NCBI GenBank assembly: GCA_019636285.1
Contig: JAHBXV010000016.1
Span: 62,001 to 126,000, forward strand
Reading direction: 5' to 3'
Length of the DNA stretch: 64,000 nt
From: Planctomycetaceae bacterium
GTDB taxonomy: Bacteria > Planctomycetota > Planctomycetia > Planctomycetales > Planctomycetaceae
Shown one piece after another: positions 37,133 through 47,399 of this stretch; the stretch's first letter is position 1, and each line of letters begins with the position of its first letter. A program made the position numbers and the translations under genes. The notes under the pieces were generated by a model. It was not told where the DNA came from, searched no databases, and saw only the letters and a program-made list of their open reading frames with translations.

Positions 37133-37492
37133 GACAAGCGATCCGAACTGGGAAGCAATCGCATTCTTCTGACCGCGAAGCGGTCAAAGAGGGTAGCCGT
37201 GGGTCGCGCAGCGCACCCACGGTATGGAATTTCGAATCGTGATTCCGACCCCCCAGCGGGGGTCGCAGATAGTCGTGTGCTTCTGCGACCCCCGCTGAGG
37301 GTCGAGAGGCATAACATCGACGTCTTACCGGGGGTGCGCTGCGCGACCCCCGGCTACCGTTTGCGATGCCTTCGGCATCGGATGCATAGAAGATTCGATG
37401 AGATGCTTCGCCGTACCCTTTGACGGCTCATGGCGTGCTGTGCGATCGCACTGGCGGAGCCAGTGGCACACGCATGCTAAGCGGGAACTCAA
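37133..37492. other. Repeat-rich spacer between flhB and mutL
   Basis: About 360 bases without a gene. 37171-37385 holds family D in both orientations (GACCGCGAAGCGGTC hairpin, GGGTCGCGCAGCGCACCCAC, then GGGTGCGCTGCGCGACCCC and GATGCCTTCGGCATC). 37449-37473 is a family C unit. The two genes converge here, so the hairpins may serve as bidirectional terminators. Confidence 0.75.
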
Positions 37493-39334
37493 TTAGCCCA
37501 ATCGGCCGAATTGGCGGTCGAGTTCCTGGCGGGACAGCTTGAGGGCGGTCGGGCGGCCGTGGGGGCAGTGGTGGTGGTCGTCGACGAGGTGGCGCTGGGC
37601 GAGCAGGCTGTCGATTTCGTCGGCGTTCAGACGCTGGCCGGCTTTCACGGCTGCTTTGCAGGCCATCATGCTGAGGAGATCTTCGAGGAGATCGCGACGG
37701 CCGGGCTGGTGATGATCGGCTTCCAAGCGTTCGGCGAGATCGTGCAGAAAGACTTCGATGTCGATCTTGCCGAGCATGGCGGGGTAACGGTCGACGAGAA
37801 CCGTCCCCTGGCCGAAGTCCTCGACGCCGAGTCCCAGCGAGGCGAGGAGGTCGGCTTTTTCCAGAACCGTGGCGGCATCACGCACGGAGAGCTCGATGGC
37901 GGCCGGGACCAGCAGCCTCTGCGATTCGACGGCCCCGGCGAGCACGCGTTCGCGGAACTGCTCGAACAGAATGCGTTCGTGGAGCGCGTGCTGATCGATG
38001 ACGGTCAGCCCGTCTTCGGTTTCAACGAGCAGGTAGCAGTCATGAATCTGCATGGCCCGCGCGGGGGGCGAGACCATTCCGGCTGACGCGGGTGTCGGGG
38101 CTGGGTCGGGACGGTCGGTTTCCGTCGCGGGAGCGGTCTCAACGGATGGTGCGAGGGTTGTCGTGGAGGGGCTCAGTCGCGGCGGGCGGTCGGGCGTCCA
38201 GGTGGCGAGTTCGTTGCGTGCCCAGTCGGCGAAGTCGGTTTGCGTGAGCGTCGCGGCTCCGCGAGCTGCCGGGGCTGGTTTCCAATCGCCGCTCGAGAGT
38301 CTGGCGGTTTCCGCCGCGCGGACCACCGAGAGGCAGCTGTCGAGCTCCATCGAGCGGAACTTCTGCCGGACCATGGCCAGCACCTGGCGGAACAACTGCT
38401 GTCCGTCGCGGAAGCGGACTTCGATCTTGGTCGGGTGGACGTTGACATCGACCTGGTCGGCGGGGACTTCCAGAAACAGGAACGCGACGGGATAACGGCC
38501 CACCATCAATAGGCCGCGATAGCCTTCGGTGAGCGCGTGTTGCAGCGAGCGATCCTGAATGCAGCGGCCGTTGAGAAACAGGTACTGGCTTTTGCGGGTC
38601 GACTTGCTGAGATCGGGGTGACCGATGTAGCCCCACAGCCGGACGCCGTTGTGTTCGGAGTCGACCCGGATCAACTGGTCGGCGAGCTCCTTTCCGTAGA
38701 ACAGCCGCAAGCGTTCGAGGGGTTCCTCGCTGGCGGGAAGGTCGAAAACCGTCTTCTCGTTATGCCGCAGGCTCATGCGGAGACGCGGATTGGCGAGCGC
38801 GATGCGTGAAAACTGTTCGGAGATGCGGCCGAATTCGGTCGAGACCGACTTCATGAACTTGCGGCGGACGGGAGTGTTCTCGAAGAGATTGCGAACTTCA
38901 ATCTGCGTTCCGACCGGACAGCCGCAGGGACGGATGGGGCTGATGTCCCCCAGGTCGACGGTCAGTTCCGCGCCGTCGGGAAACTGGGCGGTGCGGCTGC
39001 GAATTTTGAGGCGGCTGACTTCCGCGACCGAGGCGAGCGCTTCGCCCCGGAAACCCAACGTGTGAACGCGGAACAGATCGTCGGCCGATTGCAGCTTGCT
39101 GGTGGCGTGACTGGTGACGGCCAGGAGCAGATCGTCGGGTTCGATCCCTTCGCCGTCGTCGACGATGCGAATGAGCTCGCCGCCGCCCGCGACGATGTCG
39201 ACATCGATCCGCGTGGAGAGGGCATCGACGCTGTTTTCGAGCAGTTCTTTGACGACGCTCGCCGGCCGTTCGATCACCTCGCCGGCCGCGATTTTGTTGA
39301 CAATCGCCTGGGACAGTTTCTGGATGCGGGGCAC
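37493..39334 (-). CDS. mutL: DNA mismatch repair protein MutL
   Basis: A 613-residue MutL. The GHKL ATPase motifs are ELLENSVDA (30-38), DDGEGI (59-64) and [10 protein letters not shown] (91-100). The C-terminal domain keeps the endonuclease motif [12 protein letters not shown] (D-Q-H-A-x2-E-x4-E), plus ACKAAVKAG and CPHGRPT, so it should be a nicking-competent MutL like those of bacteria without MutH. The middle linker is proline/threonine-rich. The GTG at 39334 ([19 protein letters not shown]) is chosen since family members start about six residues before this; an ATG ten codons upstream is possible. Confidence 0.96.
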   Translation of the reverse strand: MPRIQKLSQAIVNKIAAGEVIERPASVVKELLENSVDALSTRIDVDIVAGGGELIRIVDDGEGIEPDDLLLAVTSHATSKLQSADDLFRVHTLGFRGEALASVAEVSRLKIRSRTAQFPDGAELTVDLGDISPIRPCGCPVGTQIEVRNLFENTPVRRKFMKSVSTEFGRISEQFSRIALANPRLRMSLRHNEKTVFDLPASEEPLERLRLFYGKELADQLIRVDSEHNGVRLWGYIGHPDLSKSTRKSQYLFLNGRCIQDRSLQHALTEGYRGLLMVGRYPVAFLFLEVPADQVDVNVHPTKIEVRFRDGQQLFRQVLAMVRQKFRSMELDSCLSVVRAAETARLSSGDWKPAPAARGAATLTQTDFADWARNELATWTPDRPPRLSPSTTTLAPSVETAPATETDRPDPAPTPASAGMVSPPARAMQIHDCYLLVETEDGLTVIDQHALHERILFEQFRERVLAGAVESQRLLVPAAIELSVRDAATVLEKADLLASLGLGVEDFGQGTVLVDRYPAMLGKIDIEVFLHDLAERLEADHHQPGRRDLLEDLLSMMACKAAVKAGQRLNADEIDSLLAQRHLVDDHHHCPHGRPTALKLSRQELDRQFGRLG

Positions 39335-39579
39335 GAGAAATCCGTTTCGACAAAAAGGCGGCAAAGCGGGGCCAGTTTACCATGCGGGGAAGAAGTTCTC
39401 AGCCTGACGCGGCGAGTTGTTGGAACTGGCTGGCGGGGCGTGAGTTGCGACGTCGTCCGAGGTCGAGCGGGGCGGGACCGATCGCCGATCGGTCTTGACC
39501 CCATGGCGACTTCGGGGATACCGTTCCCGGCCGCAACCTGCGGAGACGGAGTTGCTGCGTTTTAACGGCGGAGCCGTGC

Positions 39580-40293
39580 ATGGCCGGATTCCAGACACAC
39601 ATTACCGTCAGCAGCCTGGTGGGCGTGGGCTACGCCTGGGTGGGAAGTTCCCAGCTCGGCCTGCCGTTCACGTCGTGCGCGGCGGCGGGCGGATTGTGCG
39701 CGATCGCGGGGACGCTGCCGGACCTGGACAGCGACAGCGGGGTGCCGGCTCGCGAAACGATTTCGTTCGCTGCGGCCGTCGTGCCGATGCTGCTCTTCTC
39801 CCGTTTCGAACAGATGGGGATGACGACCGAGCAACTGTTCCTGGCAGGGGCGCCGGTCTACCTTTTCATTCGGTTTATCTTTGGCACGCTGCTGAAGCAG
39901 ATCACGATCCATCGCGGGATGTTTCACAGCATTCCGGCGACATTGATCGCGGGGTTTCTCGCGTTCCTGATCATTTCGCATCCGTCGCTGGAAGTCCGCT
40001 TGTTCAAGGCGTTCGCCGTCGCGGTGGGCTATCTGACGCATCTCGTGCTCGATGAAATCTGGAGCGTGGACCTCGCTTCGGGGGTGCCGCGGCTGAAGAG
40101 TTCGTTTGGAACGGCGCTCAAGCTCTTCGGCGACAAAGCCGGCGCCAATTCGGCCGCATACGGGCTTCTCCTTCTCGTTGGCGTCTTCGCGATGAGCGAT
40201 CTCTCCAGCCATTTGACCGCGCACCAGAAGGCGCGGCTGCGGTCGCAGTGGCAACAGATGGCTGCTCCTCTACAAGACTCGGCTACGCGTTAA
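39580..40293 (+). CDS. YdjM-like membrane-bound metal-dependent hydrolase
   Basis: A 237-residue protein of the YdjM/LexA-binding inner-membrane hydrolase type. Conserved acidic and histidine positions are seen in LPDLDSD and HRGMFHS, plus LTHLVLDE. Several membrane helices (about 28-45, 68-80, 112-131, 190-202). Such proteins are predicted phospholipase-like membrane hydrolases with unproven activity. Divergent from mutL. Confidence 0.85.
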   Translation: MAGFQTHITVSSLVGVGYAWVGSSQLGLPFTSCAAAGGLCAIAGTLPDLDSDSGVPARETISFAAAVVPMLLFSRFEQMGMTTEQLFLAGAPVYLFIRFIFGTLLKQITIHRGMFHSIPATLIAGFLAFLIISHPSLEVRLFKAFAVAVGYLTHLVLDEIWSVDLASGVPRLKSSFGTALKLFGDKAGANSAAYGLLLLVGVFAMSDLSSHLTAHQKARLRSQWQQMAAPLQDSATR

Positions 40294-40346
40294 GTCGATC
40301 GATTACCAGACTCTGTTCGGGCCAGTTTGAATTCGAGTACCAAACC

Positions 40347-41207
40347 ATGACGATGTATGACGGCCTGATGGTGCTGCTGGTGCTGTTTGCGATCATGACG
40401 GGAGCCTGGAGGGGGGCTGCGTGGCAGATTGCCCCGATTGCATCGCTCGTCCTGGGGTATTTCTTCGCATTGCCATTGTCGGAAGCGACGAAGGACTTTT
40501 TTGGCGAACCGCCCCTCAATCGTTTGTTCGCGATGGGAGCCATGTACCTGGTGATCGCGCTAGGGGTTTACCTAGTCGCGCGATCGGTACGGGAGTCGGT
40601 CCAGCGGCTGAAGCTGGAAGCCTTCGACGCGCACCTGGGGGCCATCCTGGGGGGCGTGAAGGGAGTCCTCTTTACGATCGCGATTACCCTCGGGCTGATC
40701 ACGTTCTTCCCGAATTCCCGAGAGATGATTCTGGCGTCCGAAACCAGCAGCGTCGCCGCGAGAATTCTGCATCGCATTTCTCCGATTCTGCCCCAGCAGA
40801 TGAACGTCGTGTTGCGACCATATGTCGAGAAGCTGGGACCACTGCCAGAAGCGGAAACGCCGGCTTCTGACTTCGGGGAGCCGCCGGAACGGCGGCTGGT
40901 TCAGCCGGAGGACAAGCAGCGTCCGCCGGTGGATACGGCTTTTCAGGACACACCGACCCGCCCGCGTCGCCGTCCGCCGCAAGGCATTCCGGCGTGGCCG
41001 GAAGATGAACGTCGCCCGACCCGTTCGACGATGCCCGAAAATCGCAACCTGTTCCCCCCGGTCGACGATCTGCCGCCGATTCGTTCGACGCCCGAGCGAA
41101 CGCCCGCGCCAGCGCCAACCACGACACAACCGGCTGATCCGTTTGGCAGCGATGACCTCTTCAACGCCGACCCGGATAAGGCGCTGCGGAAATTTCAGAG
41201 CCGGTAG
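40347..41207 (+). CDS. CvpA-family-like membrane protein
   Basis: A 286-residue protein whose first 150 residues look like CvpA: four hydrophobic segments starting YDGLMVLLVLFAIMTGAWRG, with the family pattern of a second helix pair ending LGAILGGVKGVLFTIAITLGLI. The C-terminal 130 residues are proline/arginine-rich and probably disordered, an extension beyond the usual CvpA length. ATG 40347 starts the conserved part; the frame is open back into the previous gene. CvpA proteins relate to colicin V production and envelope stress; the role here is unknown. Confidence 0.8.
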   Translation: MTMYDGLMVLLVLFAIMTGAWRGAAWQIAPIASLVLGYFFALPLSEATKDFFGEPPLNRLFAMGAMYLVIALGVYLVARSVRESVQRLKLEAFDAHLGAILGGVKGVLFTIAITLGLITFFPNSREMILASETSSVAARILHRISPILPQQMNVVLRPYVEKLGPLPEAETPASDFGEPPERRLVQPEDKQRPPVDTAFQDTPTRPRRRPPQGIPAWPEDERRPTRSTMPENRNLFPPVDDLPPIRSTPERTPAPAPTTTQPADPFGSDDLFNADPDKALRKFQSR

Positions 41208-41235
41208 CGCTTCGTCTATATGAAAGATACGAGTG

Positions 41236-41312
41236 CGAGGCGCTGGCTCGGCCAGTGCCTCATGTTATTCCCCCCTCGAGTGAAAGCACACTGGCGGAGC
41301 CAGTGGTACACC
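41236..41312. repeat. Family C pair
   Basis: GGCGCTGGCTCGGCCAGTGCC (about 41239-41259) and GCACACTGGCGGAGCCAGTG (about 41286-41305), between convergent genes. A tail resembling that after the fliQ/fliR copies (CTGTAAGCCGCGACGAATC) follows. Confidence 0.75.
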
Positions 41313-41334
41313 GACTGTAAGCCGCGACGAATCA

Positions 41335-42282
41335 TTACTCCTCGTCGTCCTCCTCGGCATCGGGGTGCAGGGGGTCTTCGGGGTCGAAGAAGAAGTCGCC
41401 CAGGCCCATGGGGGTGGCTTCGCCGCCGAGGGTTTGGCGTTTGCGGCGGGAGAGGCGTTCGAGGTCGATGGCGTCTTCGCCCAGGCAGGCAGCGAGAGCT
41501 TCGCCCCAGATCTTGTCTTTTCCGGCCGGGTGCCTGTCGTTCTGGATCAGCCGTTTCATGGCGTATCGCAGCACGTTGATGCCATCGCGGGTCGAAAAAT
41601 CGAGATTCAGTTCGTGCGACTGCTGCAGGAAATCGACCGTGAGGCTGAGCATTTCGGCTTCGGCGAACGGCAGGTGATACTTGAGGATCGCCATCTCATC
41701 GGCCCGGTTCGGTTGGCCGAGCGTGAGTGTGGGCTGCAACCGGCTGAGGATGTAGTCGGGAATTTCGAAGGTCGATTCGTCGTCGTTCATCGTGACGGCG
41801 CAGCGGAAGTCGCGGTGTGCGTGGATGGTGATGCCCGCGACGATCGATTCGACGTAACGGCGATGGTCGAGCAGTGGGGCGAGGCTGGCCCACGACTTCT
41901 CGTTCATGCGGTTCCCTTCGTCGAGGATGCAGATGCCGCCGCGAATCATGGCGGTGACCAGCGGGCTGGCGTGGTACTTGATCGCCCCGCTCTCGGCGAG
42001 GACGGGAGTGACCAGCAGGTCTTCCGGCCGCGTGTCAGCCGTGCACTGGTAGATATAGAGCCCCTGCTGCCGGACCCGCCCGGCAGAGATGGCGAGAGTC
42101 GTTTTGCCGATTCCCGGCGGTCCGGCGAGGCGCGGGGCGAGCGGGAGATCCTGGTCGTCAACCACCAGCCAGCAGGCCAGGAGTTGCCGCAGCACCTCTT
42201 TTTGGCCGATCCATTCCCCGGTTGACTGATCGGGCTGGCTCAGCCACAACTGGACGCCGTCAATTTCCACATGCTCAATCAT
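41335..42282 (-). CDS. MoxR-like AAA ATPase
   Basis: A 315-residue AAA+ ATPase, distinct from the MoxR at 15207. Walker [11 protein letters not shown] (53-62), Walker [13 protein letters not shown] with the glutamate, and sensor AVTMNDDES. The layout resembles the CbbQ/NirQ/MoxR-like group. C-terminus acidic ([16 protein letters not shown]). No VWA partner gene is adjacent, so its substrate must be encoded elsewhere. Confidence 0.88.
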   Translation of the reverse strand: MIEHVEIDGVQLWLSQPDQSTGEWIGQKEVLRQLLACWLVVDDQDLPLAPRLAGPPGIGKTTLAISAGRVRQQGLYIYQCTADTRPEDLLVTPVLAESGAIKYHASPLVTAMIRGGICILDEGNRMNEKSWASLAPLLDHRRYVESIVAGITIHAHRDFRCAVTMNDDESTFEIPDYILSRLQPTLTLGQPNRADEMAILKYHLPFAEAEMLSLTVDFLQQSHELNLDFSTRDGINVLRYAMKRLIQNDRHPAGKDKIWGEALAACLGEDAIDLERLSRRKRQTLGGEATPMGLGDFFFDPEDPLHPDAEEDDEE

Positions 42283-42383
42283 GAAACAAGCCGTTCTCTG
42301 TTGGGTTGTCGCGACCGCCTTCGCGGTCCAGCACGCGCGATGATACCGGCGGAGACTCGGCGACGCATCCGGGACGCCCCGTC

Positions 42384-43148
42384 ATGTCTGCGGTTGAAGT
42401 CGAGAAAGAGCCGGTGACAATACCGCCCGCGTCGCCCAGCACGCTGGCGGAAGATCGAAGGCTGTTGGGAGGGCCTCGCTCCCGAACGGCGGAGTTCTTT
42501 CGCCTGGTTCGGATTTTTTTCGAGTTCCTGCGCGGGTTTCGGTCGCTCCATTTTCTGGGACCGTGCGTGACGATTTTCGGGTCGGCCCGCTTCGACGAGA
42601 ACCATCGCTACTACAAGCTGGCTCGTGCGACCGCGGCGGCCGTGGCGCGCGACGGATTCAACATTATGACGGGGGGCGGGCCGGGAATCATGGAGGCGGC
42701 CAACCGGGGGGCGAAAGATGTCGGGGGCTACTCGATCGGGTGCAACATTGTTCTGCCGCACGAGCAGGCGGCCAACCCGTACATCGACCGGCTGGTCACG
42801 TTTCGGTACTTCTTTGTCCGCAAGGTGATGCTGGTGAAGTACTCGCAGGCATTCATCATCTTTCCGGGCGGATTCGGCACGCTCGACGAAGCCTTCGAAG
42901 CGGCGACGCTGATTCAAACCGGGAAGCTGTTTGGTTTTCCGCTGATCTTCGTGGGGATCGACTACTGGCAGCCTTTTTTCGATGCCATGCGGACAACCAT
43001 GCTGGCCGAAGGATGCATCGACCGCGACGACTACAGCCGTTTTCTGCTGACGGATGATGTCGACGAGGTCGTGCAACGATTGGCCTGGTGCCCGTCGATG
43101 CCGGCCACGCGGCGAGGGCGAGCCAGCCGCGCGTGGACGGAGTTGTAG
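42384..43148 (+). CDS. TIGR00730/LOG family Rossmann-fold protein
   Basis: A 254-residue member of the lysine-decarboxylase-like/LOG family. Motifs: VTIFGSAR (62-69), GGGPGIMEA (98-106) and PGGFGTLDE (161-169), which together form the nucleotide 5'-monophosphate phosphoribohydrolase active site. Homologues release free nucleobase or cytokinin from its ribotide. ATG 42384 is used; a GTG at 42306 would add a polar extension. Divergent from the AAA ATPase. Confidence 0.92.
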   Translation: MSAVEVEKEPVTIPPASPSTLAEDRRLLGGPRSRTAEFFRLVRIFFEFLRGFRSLHFLGPCVTIFGSARFDENHRYYKLARATAAAVARDGFNIMTGGGPGIMEAANRGAKDVGGYSIGCNIVLPHEQAANPYIDRLVTFRYFFVRKVMLVKYSQAFIIFPGGFGTLDEAFEAATLIQTGKLFGFPLIFVGIDYWQPFFDAMRTTMLAEGCIDRDDYSRFLLTDDVDEVVQRLAWCPSMPATRRGRASRAWTEL

Positions 43149-43176
43149 AGCGCGAGCGCTCCCCGTTGGGTCGCGG

Positions 43177-46170
43177 CTAATTTTTTATGGATTGGCGCTG
43201 TTCCAGTAAAAAGCCGAGGAGATTGGCGTAGTCGGTTTCGCTGAGTTTTTCCGCGATGTTTGCGGGCATCGGGGAGAGGGGCAGGATTGCCCGTTCGTCG
43301 ATGTCTCCTTCAGAGACGCGGACTTCGCGACCCTGTTCATCCGCAAGGACGATGACCGCTCCTTCCTGCCGTAGCAGCAGCCCGGTGATGACCTTGCCGT
43401 CGACGGTGTTGATGACCGTGGTGCGAAACGCCTGATCGACCAGTCTGCTGGGGTCGAGTGTGTCTTCCAGCAGGCGATCGAGGCCGCGGAGTCCGACGCC
43501 GTGCAGTTCGGGGCCGACCTTGTTGCCGACGTCGCCCAGTTTGTGACAGGCGGCGCAGTGCTGCTTGAAGAGGGCCTGGCCGCGAACGAGATCGGGTTTG
43601 GATGCGGCAACGGCGGCTCGGCGCGAGGCGATGAGCTGAGTCACGCGCTCATCGACGGCGGGGAGACCTTCGAGCAACTTGGATCGTCGCGCATCGAACT
43701 CGGCGAGATTGGCGCCGCGCATTCGCTGTTCGATCGGGCCGTCCTGCAACAGGCGTGGCGCGGCCTTGCCGGTTTCGATCGCCGAAAGGAGCGCGGCGGA
43801 ACCGGCCGGGGTTTGCACGAGGCCGCGAGCGATCATCAGTTCGGTGGCTGCCGGAGCGGCTTGAAGCTGGGCGAGCAGAGCCGTGCGGACGTCCTCGCGA
43901 TCGCGCTGGCCCAGCATGTTGGCCGCATGTTGCCTCAAATCGGGTGAAGCAAGCGACAACCAGACGGCCCCGGTTTCAATCGCGCGGTCCAGCGCGATGA
44001 CGGCGAGCGTCTCGAAGGCGAGTTTGCGGAGGCCGTCGTCGAGCTTGTCGTCCTGGGCGAATCGATCAACGGCCTCACGATTTTCTGACAGTCCGTAGTC
44101 TCGCGTCAGTTCGAGGGCCGGAACGAGTTTTCCGGTGTTCAAGGCCGATGCCGCCAGCCCTTTCGCCCAATCGAGCAAGGCTGCCGGACGCGAGACACCG
44201 CGTTCCTGCAAACCGCGATCCACGGCACGTAGAGCTGTGATCTGTCGTTCGAGCGGCCACGAGTCGTGCGATTGCAAGGATTCGATCAGGACCGGGAGAC
44301 GAGAGTCATTCGAATAGCGGGCGAGGTGGCGTGCATATTCGTCGATGCGGGCGACAAACCAGTCGGGAGGCGTGGCGACGAACTGATCCAGGAAGCGGGC
44401 GGCTGGCTCGGCGGGAATCCCCAAGGAGACATCGGCCAAGTTTTGAAGGCCAATGGGAGACGGGTCGACTCTGAAGTCCTGGAATTTTGCGAGATGGTCA
44501 CGTAGAGCGATGCGGGTCGTGTGAACGAGAAGCGCATCGACCGGGTCGGAGTTCTTCCAGAGTGTCAGCAGGTCGACTTCCCAGCCCGGTTGCGGCTGTT
44601 TGCCGGCAGCTTCGGCGGCGGCGCGGCGGACTCGGGGATCGTTGTCCTGGAGACCATTTCGAACGACGGCCGCGAACCTGGCGAACTGCTCGGTGGGAAG
44701 GTCGCCGAGCATCTTTTGCAGATGGAGGCGGACGAGGGGGGACTCGGACTGGGCGAGGCCGACGGCTCGTTCGGGGGTTCCCTGTCGTGCCCAGACGTAA
44801 ATCGCATGGGCCAGTTGGCGCTCGGTGAGATCTTTCCGATCAGCCAAGTGCTGGCTGGCTTTCTGCCGCTGGACGAGTTGATGGGTGGCCTGCACGCGGA
44901 CAGTGAGGTTCGGGTGGTCGAGCGCGGCGATCAGGGTGTCTATGTCAGCCGTTTCGAGAGTAGCGGGAGCCGCAGTTCCTTGGGCGGGGGCTTCGGGGGT
45001 GCCGGTGTAGCGAATGCGCCAGATGCGGCCGCGTTCGCGATCGCGTCCGGGGTGCGTGAGGGGGACTTCGTAGTGGCCGATGATGCGGTTGTAGAAGTCG
45101 GCGATGTAGAGCGAGCCGTCGGGGCCGAGTTGCAGGTCGACGGGGCGGAACCACGGGTCGTCGCACCAGAGGAAGTCGGGTTGCTCGATGGCGATGGGCG
45201 TCGAACCGTACCAGTCGAGGTGGTCGCGGTTGATGCGGCCGGTCACGGGATTGCCGAGGAACAGGTTGCCGTGATAGCCGGAGCCGAACTGATCGGCGTC
45301 GTAGACCACGACGCCGGCGATCCCGGTTGAGCCGTGAGCGTGCTGCATCATTTCGGGCCCGAAGCCGAGGCCGTCGTGCGGTTTGCCGAAGCTGGGGTAG
45401 TAGGCGCCGCGCACGAGGAGATAGGCGGGACGCGTATGGCAGTCCGACGTGTAGACGTTGCCGAAGGCGTCGAAGCACATACCGAACGGGTTCACCTGCC
45501 CGCGGGTGTAGGCTTCGATGTGCGAACCATCGGGGCGAAGGCGATAGGTGTTGCCCGACTGCATTTGCAGGGGCTGCCGGTCGGCACCACTGACGGACGA
45601 CTCGTTCGCGAAGCCGTGACAACCATAGACCCAGCCGTCGATCCAGTAGTTGAGCGAACTGCACATGCCGTGGGTGTCGCGAAAGCCCCAGGCGGCATAC
45701 ATGGGTTGTCGGGAGTCGGCTTTCAGGTCGTGATTGGCGTCCGGAAAGAAGGACAATTCGGGAATGGCATAGCCGAGCACGCCGCCCGGAACGGGCGTGA
45801 CGCCGATCGGAATGTTGAGGCCATCGGCGTAGACCTGCGTCTTGTCGGGGAGGCCGTCGCCGTTGGTGTCGACCATGACGCGGATGGTGTCGCGACCGGT
45901 AACGTCTTCGCCGACGGGGAACGGGTATTCGATCGACTGCGTGACGAACAACCGGCCAGCCGCGTCGAACTTGAGGTTCATCGGCTTCCGGATGTCGGGT
46001 TCCGAGGCGACCAGCTCAATGACGAAGCCGGGCGGCAGATGGAATTTCGCCTGTTGCTCGGCTGGCGAGAGGGGTTCAGTCTCGGCGACGAGCGGCGATT
46101 GCGCGGTCAGCAGGCCGGGGGAGAGGAAAGCCGTGACGAGTGCCAGACCGACAATGGGCCGGAAGTGCAT
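43177..46170 (-). CDS. PVC-type membrane-bound dehydrogenase with HEAT repeats and cytochrome c
   Basis: A 997-residue exported protein. A signal peptide (cut near LLTAQ at 20-24) leads to a beta-propeller of the planctomycete membrane-bound dehydrogenase type (FHLPPGFVIELVASEPDIRKP, then MNLKFDAAGRLFV, DGWVYGCHGFANES, VNPFGMCFDAFGNVYTSDCH). HEAT-like alpha repeats occupy the middle. The C-terminus is a cytochrome c module with heme motif CAACH near residue 870, followed by the PVC-specific GPELHGVG and VDGKVITGLLL. Probably periplasmic sugar or polyol oxidation; substrate unknown. Divergent from the ThuA-like gene, a frequent companion. Confidence 0.95.
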   Translation of the reverse strand: MHFRPIVGLALVTAFLSPGLLTAQSPLVAETEPLSPAEQQAKFHLPPGFVIELVASEPDIRKPMNLKFDAAGRLFVTQSIEYPFPVGEDVTGRDTIRVMVDTNGDGLPDKTQVYADGLNIPIGVTPVPGGVLGYAIPELSFFPDANHDLKADSRQPMYAAWGFRDTHGMCSSLNYWIDGWVYGCHGFANESSVSGADRQPLQMQSGNTYRLRPDGSHIEAYTRGQVNPFGMCFDAFGNVYTSDCHTRPAYLLVRGAYYPSFGKPHDGLGFGPEMMQHAHGSTGIAGVVVYDADQFGSGYHGNLFLGNPVTGRINRDHLDWYGSTPIAIEQPDFLWCDDPWFRPVDLQLGPDGSLYIADFYNRIIGHYEVPLTHPGRDRERGRIWRIRYTGTPEAPAQGTAAPATLETADIDTLIAALDHPNLTVRVQATHQLVQRQKASQHLADRKDLTERQLAHAIYVWARQGTPERAVGLAQSESPLVRLHLQKMLGDLPTEQFARFAAVVRNGLQDNDPRVRRAAAEAAGKQPQPGWEVDLLTLWKNSDPVDALLVHTTRIALRDHLAKFQDFRVDPSPIGLQNLADVSLGIPAEPAARFLDQFVATPPDWFVARIDEYARHLARYSNDSRLPVLIESLQSHDSWPLERQITALRAVDRGLQERGVSRPAALLDWAKGLAASALNTGKLVPALELTRDYGLSENREAVDRFAQDDKLDDGLRKLAFETLAVIALDRAIETGAVWLSLASPDLRQHAANMLGQRDREDVRTALLAQLQAAPAATELMIARGLVQTPAGSAALLSAIETGKAAPRLLQDGPIEQRMRGANLAEFDARRSKLLEGLPAVDERVTQLIASRRAAVAASKPDLVRGQALFKQHCAACHKLGDVGNKVGPELHGVGLRGLDRLLEDTLDPSRLVDQAFRTTVINTVDGKVITGLLLRQEGAVIVLADEQGREVRVSEGDIDERAILPLSPMPANIAEKLSETDYANLLGFLLEQRQSIKN

Positions 46171-46379
46171 GCGAAATCTCCACGATGTCGAAACGCGATG
46201 AGCGAGTTACTGTAGCATCCGCCGCGAGGATTCGCAGCAAATGGGGAAGTCGCGAATAACGAGGACGATTGCCCTTGGTCGCGGCGACCGTAACATGGAT
46301 GTTTGACGCGACGAACGAGAACGACTTCGGTTGTACGCCGATGTTCCACCGAGAGATCTACCAATCGAGAGGTTGCCGA

Positions 46380-47387
46380 ATGCTTCGCTGTAGCCCGTTG
46401 GCCTGTGGATTTCTGATGATGCTGACGCTGCCGGTGGCGGCCGATGACCCCTGGCTGGTCTTCGAAGGGAAAGAGGGGCCGGGGGTTGGCAAGCACATCG
46501 TGCTGGTGAGCGGCGACGACGAGTACCGGTCGGAGGAAGCCTGCCCGCAGTTAGCGAAAATCCTGTCGAAGCATCACGGATTCCGCTGCACGGTGCTGTT
46601 CGCCATCAATCCGGAAACGGGTGAGATTCAGCCCGACTATCAGAAGAACATTCCGGGCCTCGAGGCGCTGAAGACGGCGGACCTCATGATCTGTTTCCTG
46701 CGATTTCGCAATCTCCCCGATGAGCAGATGAAGCACATTGTCGACTACGTGGAATCGGGGCGGCCGATCATTGGCCTGCGGACGGCGACGCACGCGTTCA
46801 ACCTCGATGCGAAGTCGGCCTATAAAGACTGGACATGGACCAGCAAGGACTGGGACGGCGGCTTCGGCCGGCAGGTGCTGGGGGAAACTTGGATCAGCCA
46901 TCATGGCTCGCACGGATCGCAGAGCACGCGCGGGTTGGCGGCTCCCGGCCAGGAAAATCATCCGATTCTGACGGGGCTGAAGTCGGGAGACATCTGGGGC
47001 GACACCGACGTCTATGGCGTCACGCTGCCGCTGCCGGGCGATTCGCAGCCGATTGTTCTGGGCCAGATTCTGCAAGGGATGAAGCCGAATGATCCGCCGC
47101 TGGAAGGGCCGAAGAACGACCCGATGATGCCGGTGGCCTGGACGAAGACCTACACCGGCCCGTCGGGGAAAACGGCACGCATCTTTACCACGACGATGGG
47201 GGCGGCGTCGGATTTGGTAAGTCCAGGGACGCGGCGAATGATCGTGAATGCCTGCTACTGGGGCCTGGGGATGGAAGAGAAGATCGATCCCAATTCGAGT
47301 GTGGACCTGGTGGGCGAGTACAAACCGACGAAGTTCAGCTTCGGCGGGTATGTGAAGGGGAAGAAGCCCGCTGATTATGGACTGTGA
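46380..47387 (+). CDS. Exported ThuA-like protein
   Basis: A 335-residue protein with a signal peptide (MLRCSPLACGFLMMLTLPVAAD) followed by a ThuA-like, glutaminase-fold domain: HIVLVSGDDEYRSEEACPQL, LMICFLRFRNLPDEQMKHI, GRPIIGLRTATHAF and WISHHGSHG. ThuA proteins are linked to trehalose/sugar metabolism and are abundant in planctomycetes beside PVC dehydrogenases. ATG 46380 has GAGAGG eight bases upstream and starts the signal peptide; the frame is open further back. Confidence 0.9.
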   Translation: MLRCSPLACGFLMMLTLPVAADDPWLVFEGKEGPGVGKHIVLVSGDDEYRSEEACPQLAKILSKHHGFRCTVLFAINPETGEIQPDYQKNIPGLEALKTADLMICFLRFRNLPDEQMKHIVDYVESGRPIIGLRTATHAFNLDAKSAYKDWTWTSKDWDGGFGRQVLGETWISHHGSHGSQSTRGLAAPGQENHPILTGLKSGDIWGDTDVYGVTLPLPGDSQPIVLGQILQGMKPNDPPLEGPKNDPMMPVAWTKTYTGPSGKTARIFTTTMGAASDLVSPGTRRMIVNACYWGLGMEEKIDPNSSVDLVGEYKPTKFSFGGYVKGKKPADYGL

Positions 47388-47399
47388 GAGCTTGTCGCA

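Noticed and set aside
37171-37385. Possible tRNA or structured RNA gene
   Set aside because: The hairpins belong to a dispersed repeat family and no cloverleaf or conserved T-loop sequence is present.
45334-46215. 293-residue plus-strand frame
   Set aside because: Antisense shadow of the PVC dehydrogenase propeller.
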